A DNA stretch of 64,000 nt, taken from contig CM059186.1 in the NCBI GenBank assembly GCA_030323885.1, positions 19,754,998 through 19,818,997 of the forward strand, read 5' to 3'. Positions within the stretch are counted from its first letter, which is position 1. Each line of letters starts with the position of its first letter. Position numbers and translations under genes: made by a program. Positions 10,535 through 21,052 of the stretch are shown piece by piece. The DNA is from Branchipolynoe longqiensis. Lineage: Eukaryota; Annelida; Polychaeta; Phyllodocida; Polynoidae. The notes under the pieces were generated by a model. The model was not told the DNA's origin and did no database searches. It worked only from the letters and a program-made list of their open reading frames with translations.

Positions 10535-10693
10535 ATAATATTGTGTCATATAATATTGTGATATCATACTAATGTGACTGGGGAGTTGGAATATTCTAGC
10601 TCCACAGTCATGATATCATGACTCCCCATTCACATTATGATAGCAATATTTCGAATCCCTCTAGCATATTTATAGCCCATCGAATTCGGAATA

Positions 10694-11020
10694 CAGTATA
10701 ACCCCATTAAACCAAGCTCGGTTAAACCAAACCATTGGTTAATCCAAACTTTTTTCGGCGGCACAGCAAAATACTACCATTCATCATATAAAAAAGTTGG
10801 TTAAACCAAAGTCGGTTAATCCAAATTATCAGTTAATCCAAAAATAATTGTCCGGTCCCAGGCCATTTCTGGTATGTTTAAACCAAACTTTCATGTGGTT
10901 TTAAGGTCATCTGGGACTTTTTTATATGATAAATGGTAGTATTTTGCTGGGCTGCTAAAAAAAAGGTTTGATTAACCCATCGTTTGGTTTAGCTCAGTTT
11001 GGTTTAACTGGATTATACTG
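10694..11020. mobile_element. pogo/Tigger-like MITE
   Basis: Ends are CAGTATAACCCCATTAAACC and GGTTTAACTGGATTATACTG, each flanked by TA, as in the Tc1/mariner-pogo group. The interior repeats GGTTAAACCAA/GGTTAATCCAA motifs on both arms, so the whole 327 bp is close to a fold-back. It does not code. Confidence 0.85.
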
Positions 11021-11109
11021 TATATATACATAACAAATATTAATCAAAGTGTCCACATACATTGTATATTACGTTCATAATGCACCCATGTTTTTTTGCC
11101 AAAGGCAAG

Positions 11110-11204
11110 TCAAAGTCAAAGCCAAAGCTTGGTTATACCAATGATCGGTTAATCCAAACTAATTTCTAGGGTCTCTTCAAGTTTGGTTTAACGGGGTTAT
11201 ACTG
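11110..11204. mobile_element. Second pogo-like end
   Basis: Ends TTTAACGGGGTTATACTG followed by TA, preceded by GGTTATACCAATGATCGGTT. It is the right arm of another copy of the element at 10694; its own left end is not visible. Confidence 0.7.
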
Positions 11205-11336
11205 TATTATGGTCATCGTCATTGGTATGAATTTATTCTGAAAGAGTTTTGGTCTTGTGTTTTTTGTGTGTGAATTTCTTTTCAGTTTCAGCCTTCTTTG
11301 ACAGACAAATTAATTACAACTCACCTTTCTCTGTTC

Positions 11337-11400
11337 AGCGTTGAAAACAAGCACCCTCACAGGAGCTTATACATTATGGGCGGAATAAAAAACTTGTTAT
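11337..11400 (+). mobile_element. Family F LINE-like 3' end fragment
   Basis: GTTGAAAACAAGCACCCTCA followed by a palindromic stretch and GGGCGGAATAAAA matches the layout of the family F 3' ends at 35687 and 44731 (GAAAACAAGC, stem-loop, then ATAAA). Confidence 0.55.
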
Positions 11401-11514
11401 TTAAAAAAAAAAAATAAAAAAAAATATATATATATATTTCCCTTCATTTCGTTTTGCGCACTGACTCATCTGTATGTTGATGTACATGTATTTGTGTGTA
11501 TGCATATATACCCC

Positions 11515-11790
11515 CCCCCCCGATGCCAACCAATCATAAACATAAACTGTAACATACATCTCCAATCCAAACAACCAATCATATCACCACACAATCTGGA
11601 GCCCAGGACTCCACCACACCTGATGGTCAGTCTGCAACAGCGTCTCCGACTGACCACAAAAAATATAAACCCCTTATTCAACACACATGCAATGCTAAAG
11701 GGGCGGAGGCGCCCGAATAAAAGCCATCTTTTCCCAACCTCAGCTTCCATGTCTTCTGTGCCCGAGAGCAATGAATATAATTATATACAT
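11515..11790. repeat. Hairpin-bearing repeat P (copy 2)
   Basis: Resembles 3815-3965. The hairpin arms GTCAGTC (11626-11632) and GACTGAC (11648-11654) are preserved although the flanks have diverged. Confidence 0.6.
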
Positions 11791-12159
11791 ATATATATAT
11801 AATAAGAAAATGAATACAGTTACGATATAAAGTAGTTATTCCTATTTTAGATTTAAATCCAAATTTCAAGATCTAAATTTAGACATCGTCAACTGTGTGG
11901 ACAGGAACTTGAGGAAGTTTGTACAAAATGTGCATTTAATAAGCTGTTACTACATGGAGCTTTCTCGTTGCAAGCTTTAGCAGGTCAACTAAAACACATA
12001 TCATGCTGATTTCAAATATGTTAATACAGTTTGGTGTTTCTAATAGATTTAACTCATTTTTTGTTTGCTTGTGGGTAAGGGGTGGGTGGGGTAAGGGTCT
12101 AAGAGCCGATTCGAATGAAAACCAAAATGGTGGATTTAGTAAGCAACACAATGTTATGT
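11791..12159. other. No recognised feature
   Basis: AT-rich sequence; a short G-rich stretch near 12077-12105. Nothing else seen. Confidence 0.4.
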
Positions 12160-12725
12160 TGTGCGAAATTGTAGGGTATAACACTGCCGCTATGTAGTGC
12201 TATATTGCAGGGTATATCGCTGGTATTATGTAATGCTATATTGTAGGGTATAACACTGGCCTTATGTAATGCCAGATTTTAGGGTATGACATGGTTGTTA
12301 TTTAGTGCTATATTGTAGGGTATAGCACTGACCTTATGTAGTGCTATATTTTAGGGTATACAACTGACGTTATGTAGTGCTATATTTTAGGGTATATCAT
12401 GCCATTATGTAGTGCTATATTGTAGGGTATAACACTGTCGTTATTCACTGCTATATTGTAGGGTATGCCACTGATGTTATGTAGTGCTATATTTTAGGGT
12501 ATATCATGGCGTTATGTAGTGCTATATTTTAGGGTATACAACTGACGTTATGTAGTGCTATATTGTAGGGCATAGCACTGGCCTTATGTAATGCTCTATT
12601 GTAAGGTATAACACTGTCATTATTTAGTGCTATATTGTAGTATATACCACTGATGTTATGTCGTGCTATATTTTAGGGTATAGCATGGCATTATCTAGTG
12701 CTATCTTGTAGGGTATATCACTTCC
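12160..12725. repeat. 36-bp satellite, about 15 units
   Basis: Degenerate tandem units of the form TTATGTAGTGCTATATTGTA then GGGTATAACACTGGCC. Variation is mostly substitutions between neighbouring units. Confidence 0.9.
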
Positions 12726-12954
12726 ATAAGTAACTTATGTCGGCTTAGTCAGCTTTGTAATGAATGGTTCCAATCGCTGTTCTGCAGTCCGCGTGTGAAG
12801 AAACCTCAGAGACCTGGTCGCCGACCGGGAATCGGCAACAGTTGTATGGACCAAAGATCGCCGACAGTCTTGAGTATTTATATGTGTGTGGTCTGATCAC
12901 AATGTCGATAATCTTGTTGCATTTCACGCATGTCTGAACTTCTCACCCAACACT

Positions 12955-13440
12955 TCCACACACCCACACGCACCCACACCTTCACACCCCCACCCCCAGC
13001 CCCCACACCCACACCCCCCAACACCAAACTACCCGTACACCCACACACCCCACGCCCACACCCCCACGCCCACACCCCACACCCACTCCTCACACTCACA
13101 CACACCGAAACACATATACACCCAACTTCCTACCACCCCACCCCCACCCCCACTACCCACTACCCATATAGCCACAGCCCGACGCCTACACCCACACCCC
13201 ACGCCCACATACCCACGCCCACCCCCTACACCCACTCCTCACACCCCACACACCCACACCTCCACGTCCACAACCCCACAGACCCCACACCCACGCACCC
13301 CCACACGCCGATACACATCTACAAATCAACGCCAACAAACCACCCACTCACATACACCACCCACCCACCCACATACCCACACATTCCCACACCCACACAC
13401 CCCAAATTTCCACGCACCCACACAACCACACCCCAGACTC
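12955..13440. repeat. (CACACCC)n-type low-complexity tract
   Basis: C/A-rich strand built from CACACC and CCCACAC. Long open frames in both directions are compositional. G-runs at 13503-13540 follow. Confidence 0.9.
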
Positions 13441-13722
13441 ATACAGAAAAGCAGGTTCGCCTCATTCCCAAGCCAGAAACACCAGAAGAGGGGGAGAAGT
13501 GGAGGGGGGGGGGAGGAGCGGGAGCGGGGGGGGGGGGGAGCGGAACACATACTGTCTTGGCTTCCTCCTTATTCATTCGAATGTTCTAAAACTAACCTGG
13601 TTCCCCACATATACACCCACTTCCCTTTGGCTCAGACTATATATAGCTAATATCAAACGTTGTACAGAGTAAATGAATGCATGTTGGACGCACTTAAAAA
13701 CACACACCTGTTCATCTTAAAG

Positions 13723-14053
13723 CTAAGATTCCTTACTCGCGGTATGCGGCATGCGGCATGCGGCATGCGGCATGCGAATGTCATATATGCGGCATAGATA
13801 TATGCCAACCCACAACATTTGTTGGGGTTTTTCGTCCTAATTTGTGAAGGAATAGTATTGGTTTCTATGGCAAACGCAGCAGCATTCGCATTCACATGCC
13901 GCACCGATGGCTACAGGGACCGATTCAGTTGCCGCATTCACATTCACATTCACATTCACACATTCGGACGTATGGAAGCACCACTATTCATTTACATGCT
14001 TTTCGATTCTTATTCGCATCCGCATGCCACATACTGCGTGTAAGGAATCTTAG
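13723..14053. mobile_element. Inverted-repeat element with GCATGCG arrays
   Basis: Left end CTAAGATTCCTTACTCGCGG and right end GTAAGGAATCTTAG are inverted copies. Internally there are tandem GGCATGC units (13745-13778) and CATTCA units (13933-13965), also roughly inverted. No clear target duplication. Confidence 0.75.
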
Positions 14054-15059
14054 ATTAATGCATTAGTGCCTATAAGTCGAGAACGCGAGTAATTTACAAA
14101 AATACTGTATTGTTGCTAGTGGGTTTGCCAGGTTCAAGGTTCTTTGTGTACACAAAGATAGGGCAGGGCCGATGACATAACATGGTAATATACATTGAGG
14201 TTTTTTTTGTGACATCATTCATGCGTTTTTAATAAGTTGCTAAAACATAACAAAATCCACATCATTTGATTAATTGATTGATTGAGATGAAGGTCACCAA
14301 TCTGCACATTGTTCACAACTTGTACTCTGTACAAAGCCAGTGTAGGGATGGATATAAGTGGGTGTTACTCTGAGTTCTTTTAAGGGAGCATTAGCATATT
14401 ACACATATGTAATTGGGTGAGTCGCTCAGTTATGTCTTGATAGTCCATGTGATAGTGTTCTGCTTGACCTTTAGCAGCAAGGTCATTGACAACTCTCGGC
14501 CAACATGCCTGATAGATTATATTTGCCAAGGTCATTCGTAGAACCTTGCGGCAAGACGATTCCAACAGTTGGCGTTTCGGTCGTAGAGTCCTTTAGTTTG
14601 TTGTGTTATTAATATAAAACACATCCGGGTTATTATATATCTATATAGCTATAGATCTGGGATGGTTGTTTAACAAAAAATAAAGCTTTCTTTTTCTTCA
14701 AGGGATTTAATAAGTTAATACCGAGAATATGCTTTCAAGTTCGTTGTGGGAAGTGAAACTAGGTAATAAACAATGCAGTCATAACACACAACCTGTATAG
14801 TCATTTGGGAAAATGTAAATAATTGTTGAATATGTATATGTATAGAGATAAATAGAGTAACATGTGAAAGAATTCTGCTTATTTGCGTAGATTGGATTCG
14901 ATGGTTTGTGTTGGGGTTATTCTCGGAGGGGGGTCACTAAAATCATATGCGTAGAACTTTTATAGCTATAATAATAAGAAATATATAAAAGAACACAGGA
15001 AATGCCATCCTTTTTGTCGCACCGTTCCGGCAGCTAATCCCTTTGTACCCACAATTTCC
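14054..15059. other. No gene recognised
   Basis: AT-rich, mostly unique-looking sequence downstream of the neuropeptide gene (which is on the minus strand). No supported open frame. Confidence 0.4.
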
Positions 15060-15185
15060 TCTTCTCTTCTGTGCTCTCCTGTGCTCTCCTGTGCTCTCCT
15101 GTGCTCTCCTGTGCTCTCCTATGCTCTCCTGTGCTCTCCTATGCACTATTCTGCTCTCCCCTGCTCTCCTCTTATCTCCTCTCTC
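15060..15185. repeat. 10-bp minisatellite
   Basis: Units TGTGCTCTCC in tandem, decaying into CTCTCATCTC. The downstream tract 15285-15350 is also C/T-rich. Confidence 0.9.
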
Positions 15186-15343
15186 ATCTCATCTCGTAAA
15201 TGATTAGCCGCATCACAAGTGGACATTCCAGTATTCAAATTAGTGGGTTTTCGATTAATTCACCAATCCACAGTTAATATATTTTTTCTTCTTCCTTCCC
15301 TTCTTCCTTTCTTCCTTTCTTTCCTTCTTTCTTTATATCTTTC

Positions 15344-15349
15344 TTTATT
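15344..15349 (-). terminator. Candidate poly(A) signal of the neuropeptide gene
   Basis: AATAAA on the minus strand, 83 bp past the stop codon at 15432-15434. Position and orientation suit the 3' end of the precursor mRNA; cleavage site not determined. Confidence 0.5.
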
Positions 15350-15431
15350 TAACAAATTGCTGTTGGTTAATTTTTGTCTGTGTGTGTAGTTAATTTTTGT
15401 GGGGATTTCTTTTTACAAAAGTGAGCTAGTC

Positions 15432-16642
15432 CTACTTCTTTCCGATCCCCATCCACCGGAGCCTCGGGTCGAGGACTATCCTGCCTCTGAGGGTGTTCGT
15501 CGGGACTGTGTTCCGCTTGCTTCGGTTGTGCAGCTCATTCTCGATGGCCTCCTTTTCCCTTCGCATCTCCGCCTTGGCGACCTCCTCCATCAGGGCATCC
15601 TCCCACCCAGAGCCGACCAGGTCTTTCTCCAGGGCCTCCAGCCTGTCGTTGTTGTCGTCGTTAACGTCATCCACTTCTTGTTGATGAATGTTGTTGCCGC
15701 CGTAGTAGTCTGAGAGCAATTCGTAATCAGTCTTCTCAGTGCCATCGCTGCGCTTTCCAAGCCCGGCGAAGCGCATGCCAGCCGCTATGGACTTCTTATC
15801 CAGGCCATCGTCGACCGCCTCCAACCTCTTCCCCAGACCGGCATAGCGCATTGAAATGTCGATGTTGTTGCGCTTGCCAAGTCCAGCGAACCTCATACCA
15901 GAATCAATACCGGCACGCTTGCCAAGCCCCGCGAAACGCATTCCAGATGACACAGCTTTTTTGCCAAGGCCTGCAAAACGCATCCCTGAGGAGACAGACT
16001 TCTTGCCAAGGCCTGCAAAGCGCATTGCCGAGCTGACAGACTTCTTGCCAAGACCTGCAAAGCGCATTCCAGATGACACGGATTTCTTGCCTAAGCCGGC
16101 GAAGCGCATTCCTGATGATACTGCCTTCTTGCCAAGACCTGCAAAGCGCATACTGGAGTCGATGCCCCCACGTTTGCCAAGCCCTGCAAACCTCATTCCT
16201 GATGATACCGCTTTCTTACCAAGACCTGCAAAGCGCATTCCCGATGAAACAGATTTCTTGCCAAGACCTGCAAAGCGCATTCCAGAAGATACCGACTTCT
16301 TACCAAGGCCTGCAAAGCGCATCCCTGATGACACCGACTTCTTGCCAAGACCTGCAAAGCGCATGCCAGACGAAACAGATTTCTTCCCAAGACCTGCAAA
16401 CCTCATTCCGGCGGCGACAGCCTTTTTGTCGATGTCCTCATCCAACATTTCGTTGAGTTCACTTCCTGCATCATTGAAGTTGTCCATGTTTTCATCATCC
16501 CGTTTGCCAAGTCCTGCAAAGCGCATGCCTGCAGCAACAGACTTTTTGCCAATCCCTGCAAACTGGTGCCCGAGGGAAATGGCGCGCTTCTCCTCCGCAA
16601 GTAAGCCTTCCATTCGCTCGTCAAAACTTTGCTGGGCTTCAT
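15432..16642 (-). CDS. Amidated neuropeptide precursor, last coding exon (FAGL-amide peptides)
   Basis: The exon encodes about 403 residues of a secreted peptide precursor. Sixteen copies of xxxxx-MR[F/Y]AGL are each followed by Gly (amide donor) and KK or KR (prohormone convertase site). Typical units are SVSSGMRFAGLGKK and AVSSGMRFAGLGKR; variants include NNIDISMRYAGLGKR. The first peptide is AISLGHQFAGIGKK, and the last, before the stop, ends RLRWMGIGKK. Acidic spacers follow the second peptide and precede the last two, and a further acidic/basic spacer holds KRNTVPTN. There is no signal peptide here: the frame is open to a splice acceptor at 16643, entering in phase with a split codon, so the secretory exon lies upstream at higher coordinates. 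The Phe-x-Gly-Leu/Ile-amide ending resembles allatostatin-A/buccalin peptides (ending FGL- or GGL-amide), but FAGL differs, so family membership is a suggestion. A peptide precursor is near certain; the family is not. Confidence 0.9.
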
Positions 16643-16657
16643 CTGAAAGAACATAAT
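16643..16657 (-). other. Splice acceptor (3' splice site) of the neuropeptide exon
   Basis: On the minus strand the sequence TTATGTTCTTTCAG ends in AG at 16643-16644, directly before the coding run AT-GAA-GCC. The pyrimidine-rich stretch and absence of an upstream in-frame start or signal peptide support an intron here. Confidence 0.75.
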
Positions 16658-16783
16658 TAACACGCCATTAATATGTAATCCATGATAGTGAATAACAGTA
16701 GTACATGTATAACGCTTGTCTTAACATTATCTGTGCATGTGGTTTGACAATAAACAATTACCGTGAGTCTATGTGAGCAACAC

Positions 16784-17166
16784 CAAAGACCCTATAATAC
16801 TAAGATGGCTCACTCCCTATCTCTCCCATGGTAATGTACATTTTGCAGTGGCACCTTGTGGTGGGTTTGATCAGCCCAGCTGCTGGTTGGTGTTTCACAT
16901 AGAAACACATACAATTATATTATACATGAGATAGGTAAGTATGAATACACATCAATATGAAATTGCTATGAACAAATACCAATCATCATCAGCATCATCA
17001 TCAGCATCGCCATCATCACACATCTTTCACATTCATATGTACATTTATACATATAATATAGCACCTGTTTAACCAAGAGAACAGCCAGTGCACCAAGTGG
17101 TGGGTTTGATCATTTTGATTACACAGTACAGGCTGAGTGAACCGTCTTAGCATTATAGCATCTTTG
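16784..17166. mobile_element. MITE-C copy 1, with 7-bp target duplication
   Basis: 383 bp with inverted ends of about 32 bp; the left end starts CAAAGACCCTATAATACTAA. Flanked by exact GCAACAC at 16777-16783 and 17167-17173. It sits in the presumed intron just upstream of the neuropeptide exon. The interior has CATCATCAGCATCATCATCA-type repeats and no coding frame. Confidence 0.9.
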
Positions 17167-17173
17167 GCAACAC

Positions 17174-17726
17174 TAAGCCACTATAATGAAATGCAATTAA
17201 CTACTCACACTCATAGTTTTACCATTAATGTGATGACAAACAATTGGGGTGTGTAAGGGAATGAATAAGATGTATCAGAATTAGTTGGGGGGGGGGGGGT
17301 CAATACACAACAAAAACCATATCCAAACTCCAAAAGAATATAGTCTAAAGACACCAGTTTAGAAATGATTTTAGGTATATCCTAGTTAACAACCTAAAAA
17401 ACAAGAGATATGTAATTAATATCTGTAATCCCATATCCCTAAATTTTCGCTGATGCTTGGTTGAATCAGAGCTTGACACTCACTCATTCGATGCTATTGA
17501 TGAATACAGGGGAATGCCAGGACCCATACCACCACCCTATGGTCGCGGATAATCTTGGCATAACCTGCTTATATCACGACCTAGTAGTAGATACCACAGT
17601 ATCTAGTCACATTCCAGCTAGTAGCTAGTCACATTCCAGCACTCATTACTGCCATGTTCAACTCAGATATGCCAACAAGTACACAACAGACACTCACTCT
17701 CTCTCTCACAATTAAATAAATAGTGG
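17174..17726. other. No recognised feature
   Basis: Presumed intron or upstream sequence of the neuropeptide gene. Contains a run of G at about 17288-17300 and short tandem CTAGTCACATTCCAG at 17607-17640. Confidence 0.4.
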
Positions 17727-18055
17727 CGTTCTCTGTGGCGGAGTGGTTAGAGTGTCTGACGTTTTTCTAGGTCAGACTCCTAATCTGAGGGTCGGAGGTT
17801 CGATTCCCTGTGCCCCCAGCTCTGCCAATTTGGATTTCCACCACTGTGTATAACTTACAGCGTCATCAAAGGCTGATTGCTCTCATACCATGTCTATGTG
17901 GTGTGGGAGGTTAAAAATCCCTTGGGTCGGTAAAAGTGTAGGCTCGGGCTTTCTATCGACCAGCAGTTGAATGAGGAAGACCAGTCGTCTATGACTGAAA
18001 TTTCCCCTGCTTAAACAACTAATGGACCATAAAAATAAAAATAAAATAAAATAGA
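17727..18055 (+). mobile_element. S2 SINE with alternative A-rich tail
   Basis: Complete tRNA-like head and body, but after CTTTCTATCGACCAG the 3' part differs from the stem-loop type: GACTGAAATTTCCCCTGCTT then AACTAATGGACC and an ATAAAAATAAAA tail. The same alternative tail is at 54008-54105. Confidence 0.85.
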
Positions 18056-18119
18056 TTGATTCAACAACCTCCACTGTCAGGAAGAGGGTTCCCTACCCAC
18101 TTGGCCATTGCACTTGGTT

Positions 18120-18890
18120 CAAAAGTGAAAGTGGCAGTGGGAGAGGGATAGCAAGCAGGGGAGAGAGGGAGAAGGACATGTGATCAGAGGGATAGGGGTA
18201 TAGAGGGACAGAGGAGAGAGGGGCAGAGGGAGAAAAGGAGAGGGTGGTAGGGAGAACGAGGGAAAGAGGGAACGAGGGAACGAGGGACAGGTAGAGTGGC
18301 ACAGAGGGGAAGGGGAAAGGAAGAGAAGAGAGTGAGAGGGGGAGAGGGACAGAGGGGAGGGAGGGAAGGGAAAGATATAGGGAGAGAGGGACAGAGGGAA
18401 GAGGGAGGGAAGAGAGAGGGGAAGAAGAGGGAGAGAGAGGGAAGGGAAGAGAAGTGGGGGTGGGAGGGGAGAGACAGTGGGACGGGGGAGGGCAGGGGTC
18501 GAGGGAGGGGACATGAAAGACGAGACAGGGGACAAGGCAGAACAAGGGAGAGGGAGGGGAATATAAGGAATAGACAGCAAACATAGACAACAGAAGTAGG
18601 AGAGAAGATAGAGAGAATGAGGGAGCACGGGAAGAGTAGAGAGACGAGGTGAAGGGAGGGTGACGGAGGGATGTTAGAGAGGGACGACGGACGCACGAGT
18701 AGAGTGTGAAGACGTTAGAGAAGATGAGAGAAGTGGAGAGTGAAGGAGCAGAGCGCGGGAGTGAGTGTGAGCACACGACTGAGAGTGCAGGCGAGCGAGA
18801 GAGTGAGGGCGACAGTCCGAAAAGAGCAAGAGTGTGAGAGAGCGAGAGCGCAGCCAGTCCGCAGCATGGAGCCGTTACAGAAACTGGCCA
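18120..18890. repeat. Polypurine (GGGAGA-rich) tract
   Basis: About 770 bp of almost pure G/A on the plus strand. The long Ser/Leu/Pro-rich frames on the minus strand are compositional. Such tracts can adopt triplex structures (general knowledge). Confidence 0.9.
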
Positions 18891-18950
18891 CAATGAGGGA
18901 GTGCATATATATATAGACCACTAAAACTGTATACCAGAACGAGCTTCCTG

Positions 18951-19255
18951 ACAGGATGGCCGAATGAGTTGAGCATCTGTCTTCCGTTTTGGTTGAACCA
19001 CGGGTTCAACCTGGGGAATCAACATGACTTAAAAAGTACTTCCTAGTCAGGCACTTGGCATCTTAGGATGGGCGTGGCTGTTTGGATCAGTTCAGGCTCA
19101 TGGATGAGGGGATATAGGTCAGGCACTGGTCTCCCCAGTGGGGCAGGTGCCATAAACTAATAAAGTCACCACGATTGTGCACTGTCACAAGTCGGTACCC
19201 GTTCTGATATGACATTAAATGTTGCCAAGACGTAAAATTCCTCCAACCAACCGAA
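18951..19255 (+). mobile_element. S1 SINE
   Basis: Head GACAGGATGGCCGAATGAGT, body with internal deletions, and tail CCAAGACGTAAAATTCCTCC. Confidence 0.8.
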
Positions 19256-19299
19256 CAACCTGAATGAGCTGACCGGAAGTGCACTGAGGCATGCGCATG

Positions 19300-19505
19300 A
19301 GCTCGCTTACATGCGCAGCAATAACCCGGCAGATAGAGAGCATTGCATTCTTCACTCTTAATTGGTCCATTTCGCTAACGGGGTGTCCCCTCTAATTGCT
19401 CTCGAGTATTCCGAGCAGCTCCCCATTGGTGTGGGTGGGCGGGTGGGTCGGGTCGGTCACTGCTCTTGTTGTCATGGCGACGCGTTAGGCGGGCACGTGA
19501 CTAGC
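19300..19505. promoter_or_regulatory. Promoter-like GC-rich segment with RFX-type X-box
   Basis: CpG-rich compared with its surroundings, with ATTGG (inverted CCAAT) elements, GTTGTCATGGCGAC at 19468-19481 (13 of 14 positions of the RFX X-box consensus) and an E-box CACGTG at 19494-19499. No transcript start can be fixed. The neuropeptide gene lies about 2.7 kb away in the minus direction, so it could be its promoter, but this is inference. Confidence 0.35.
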
Positions 19506-19569
19506 CGTTGCTGCTGTTCGGACGTGGTCATCCTGAAATGACGCCAATCAGAGTACTCCTAATGCTTAC

Positions 19570-19680
19570 ATGCCCCCCCCCCCCACCCACACACCCTCAG
19601 CAATGGGGGTGTATATATGTGTGCGTGTGGGGTGGGGTGGGAGGGGGTGATGCGGGAGAGGGGGGGGGGGGTCAGTGGGA
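19570..19680. repeat. C-run and G-rich low-complexity DNA
   Basis: Poly-C near 19573, then GGGTGGGG-type repeats to 19676. Confidence 0.8.
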
Positions 19681-19915
19681 TGGAATAATGAGTTGCGATC
19701 CACGATCAGTTGCTATTCAAGTCAGTTCTTTCCTGGAGCCAAAAGGGGTGGCAGACTTTGATTTCCGTTTTGTCTGCAGTCGACTCCATAGGTCGACAAG
19801 TGTCTTTTACTACGTAGACAGGTTGGGGAAACACCTGAAATGAGAGTCTATTGGTACAATCTATTCCGTTGATGTAATTCAGTATGGGATAACTCCAAGC
19901 ATATATCCGGTTTGT

Positions 19916-20110
19916 AACTGTCTTCTGGTTACAGAAAGAGAGGGCGCCCTCGTCTCCGGTTCAAGGATACCATCAAGAGAAACCTGAAGCTGAGAGACAT
20001 TAAGACCGACTCATGGACGCAACTCTCACAGCAGAGAGCTAAATGGAGAGTGGCAGTCAAGTAATGAAAGCAGTCTTTGTCGCATCGCGACCGACAGCAT
20101 GATAATAATG
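19916..20110 (+). mobile_element. LINE R, 3' end fragment
   Basis: Matches 50206-50402: AACTGTCTTCTGGTTACAGA through CGCATCGCGACCGACAGCAT and an ATGATAATAATG tail. Encodes the last residues of ORF2 with a frame change, so it is dead. Confidence 0.8.
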
Positions 20111-20119
20111 GTGGGGGTG

Positions 20120-20250
20120 GTGGTGGTGGTGGGGGGGGGGGGAGGGGTGCTGTGAGAGTGTAGGTGCCGAGTGGATGGCTTAATACCCCCCACCCCCATA
20201 CCCATCACCCACACACACATTGCCGGTGGGATGGGGGTATGTGAGGGGGG
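20120..20250. repeat. GGTGGT/G-rich low-complexity DNA
   Basis: G/T-rich (20110-20155) and C/A-rich simple sequence directly after the LINE R tail. Confidence 0.8.
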
Positions 20251-20373
20251 AGGGAGCGATGAACTAGATAAGGGTTGCTGTGTGGAACACTTACCACTGC
20301 CCCCCTGACCAGAGCTAAGTTACTCCAGGTTTGACACACCACAACTATTCCCATATATATATATGACTTTTAT

Positions 20374-20629
20374 GAGCCTTTCTCAAAAAGTGCTAGCTCT
20401 TCATTTTTTTTGTCCATAGTAATGATTGACACAAAACAGCACAGAAATAGTTACACTGAAAACACAAGGACATTTGCTTCAAATCAATATGTGTTCTATT
20501 GGGATTATGAAACACCATGTAAGAAACAAATCAGTTTATCCTGAGCAAATGCATAAGTAGATGGTGTGTTGATCGTTACTATGGACAAAGTTTTGTCCCA
20601 TATTGCTTAGCACCTTTTGAGACAGTCTC
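20374..20629. mobile_element. MITE-B copy 2
   Basis: 256 bp, inverted relative to the copy at 6840. Ends GAGCCTTTCTCAAAAAGTGC and GCACCTTTTGAGACAGTCTC; the flanks are AT-rich and a target duplication is not certain. Confidence 0.85.
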
Positions 20630-20817
20630 ATATATCTATTTATTTAAGCAGACCATTTGACACCATAACTATTCCCTTAACGGGATTTAAATGAGGTCAG
20701 TGTTGAGCCTTACTGATGAATATTTTATTGAACCTGCTAGATGGTAATCGCCAATGGGAACTGTGGCACAAATGTGGATATGTGTCATTCTCTGAAGCTG
20801 GACACCACATAATTGTG

Positions 20818-21052
20818 GTGTTCTCTGTGGCGGAGTGGTTAGAGTGTCTGACATTTTATTAGGTCGGACTCCTAATCTGAAGGTCGGCGGTTCAATTCCC
20901 CATGCCCCCCCACCTCTGCCAATTTGGATTTCCACCACTATATATAACTTACAGTGTTATCAAAGGCCAGTTGCTCTCATACCATGTCTATGTGGTGTGG
21001 GAGGTTAAAAATCCCTTGGGTCGGTAAAAGTGTGGGCTCGGGCTTTCTATCT
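20818..21052 (+). mobile_element. S2 SINE, tail missing
   Basis: Head from GTGTTCTCTGTGGCGGAGTG and body to GGCTCGGGCTTTCTATC, where it stops abruptly. Confidence 0.85.

Noticed and set aside
12160..12725. CRISPR-like array of regular repeats
   Set aside because: Contiguous 36-bp degenerate satellite without spacers, in an animal genome.
12886..13650. His/Thr/Pro-rich frames over 200 residues
   Set aside because: CACACCC low-complexity DNA, two overlapping frames equally open.
15856..16656. 266-residue plus-strand frame over the neuropeptide exon
   Set aside because: Antisense shadow of the repeated peptide units; the minus frame has dibasic cleavage sites, amidation Gly and a splice acceptor, while the plus frame has no features.
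18093..18893. 266-residue Ser/Leu/Pro-rich minus-strand frame starting near a TATA-like stretch, possible missing signal-peptide exon
   Set aside because: Pure polypyrimidine translation; neighbouring frames are open too, and no splice donor in phase with the 16642 acceptor could be defended.
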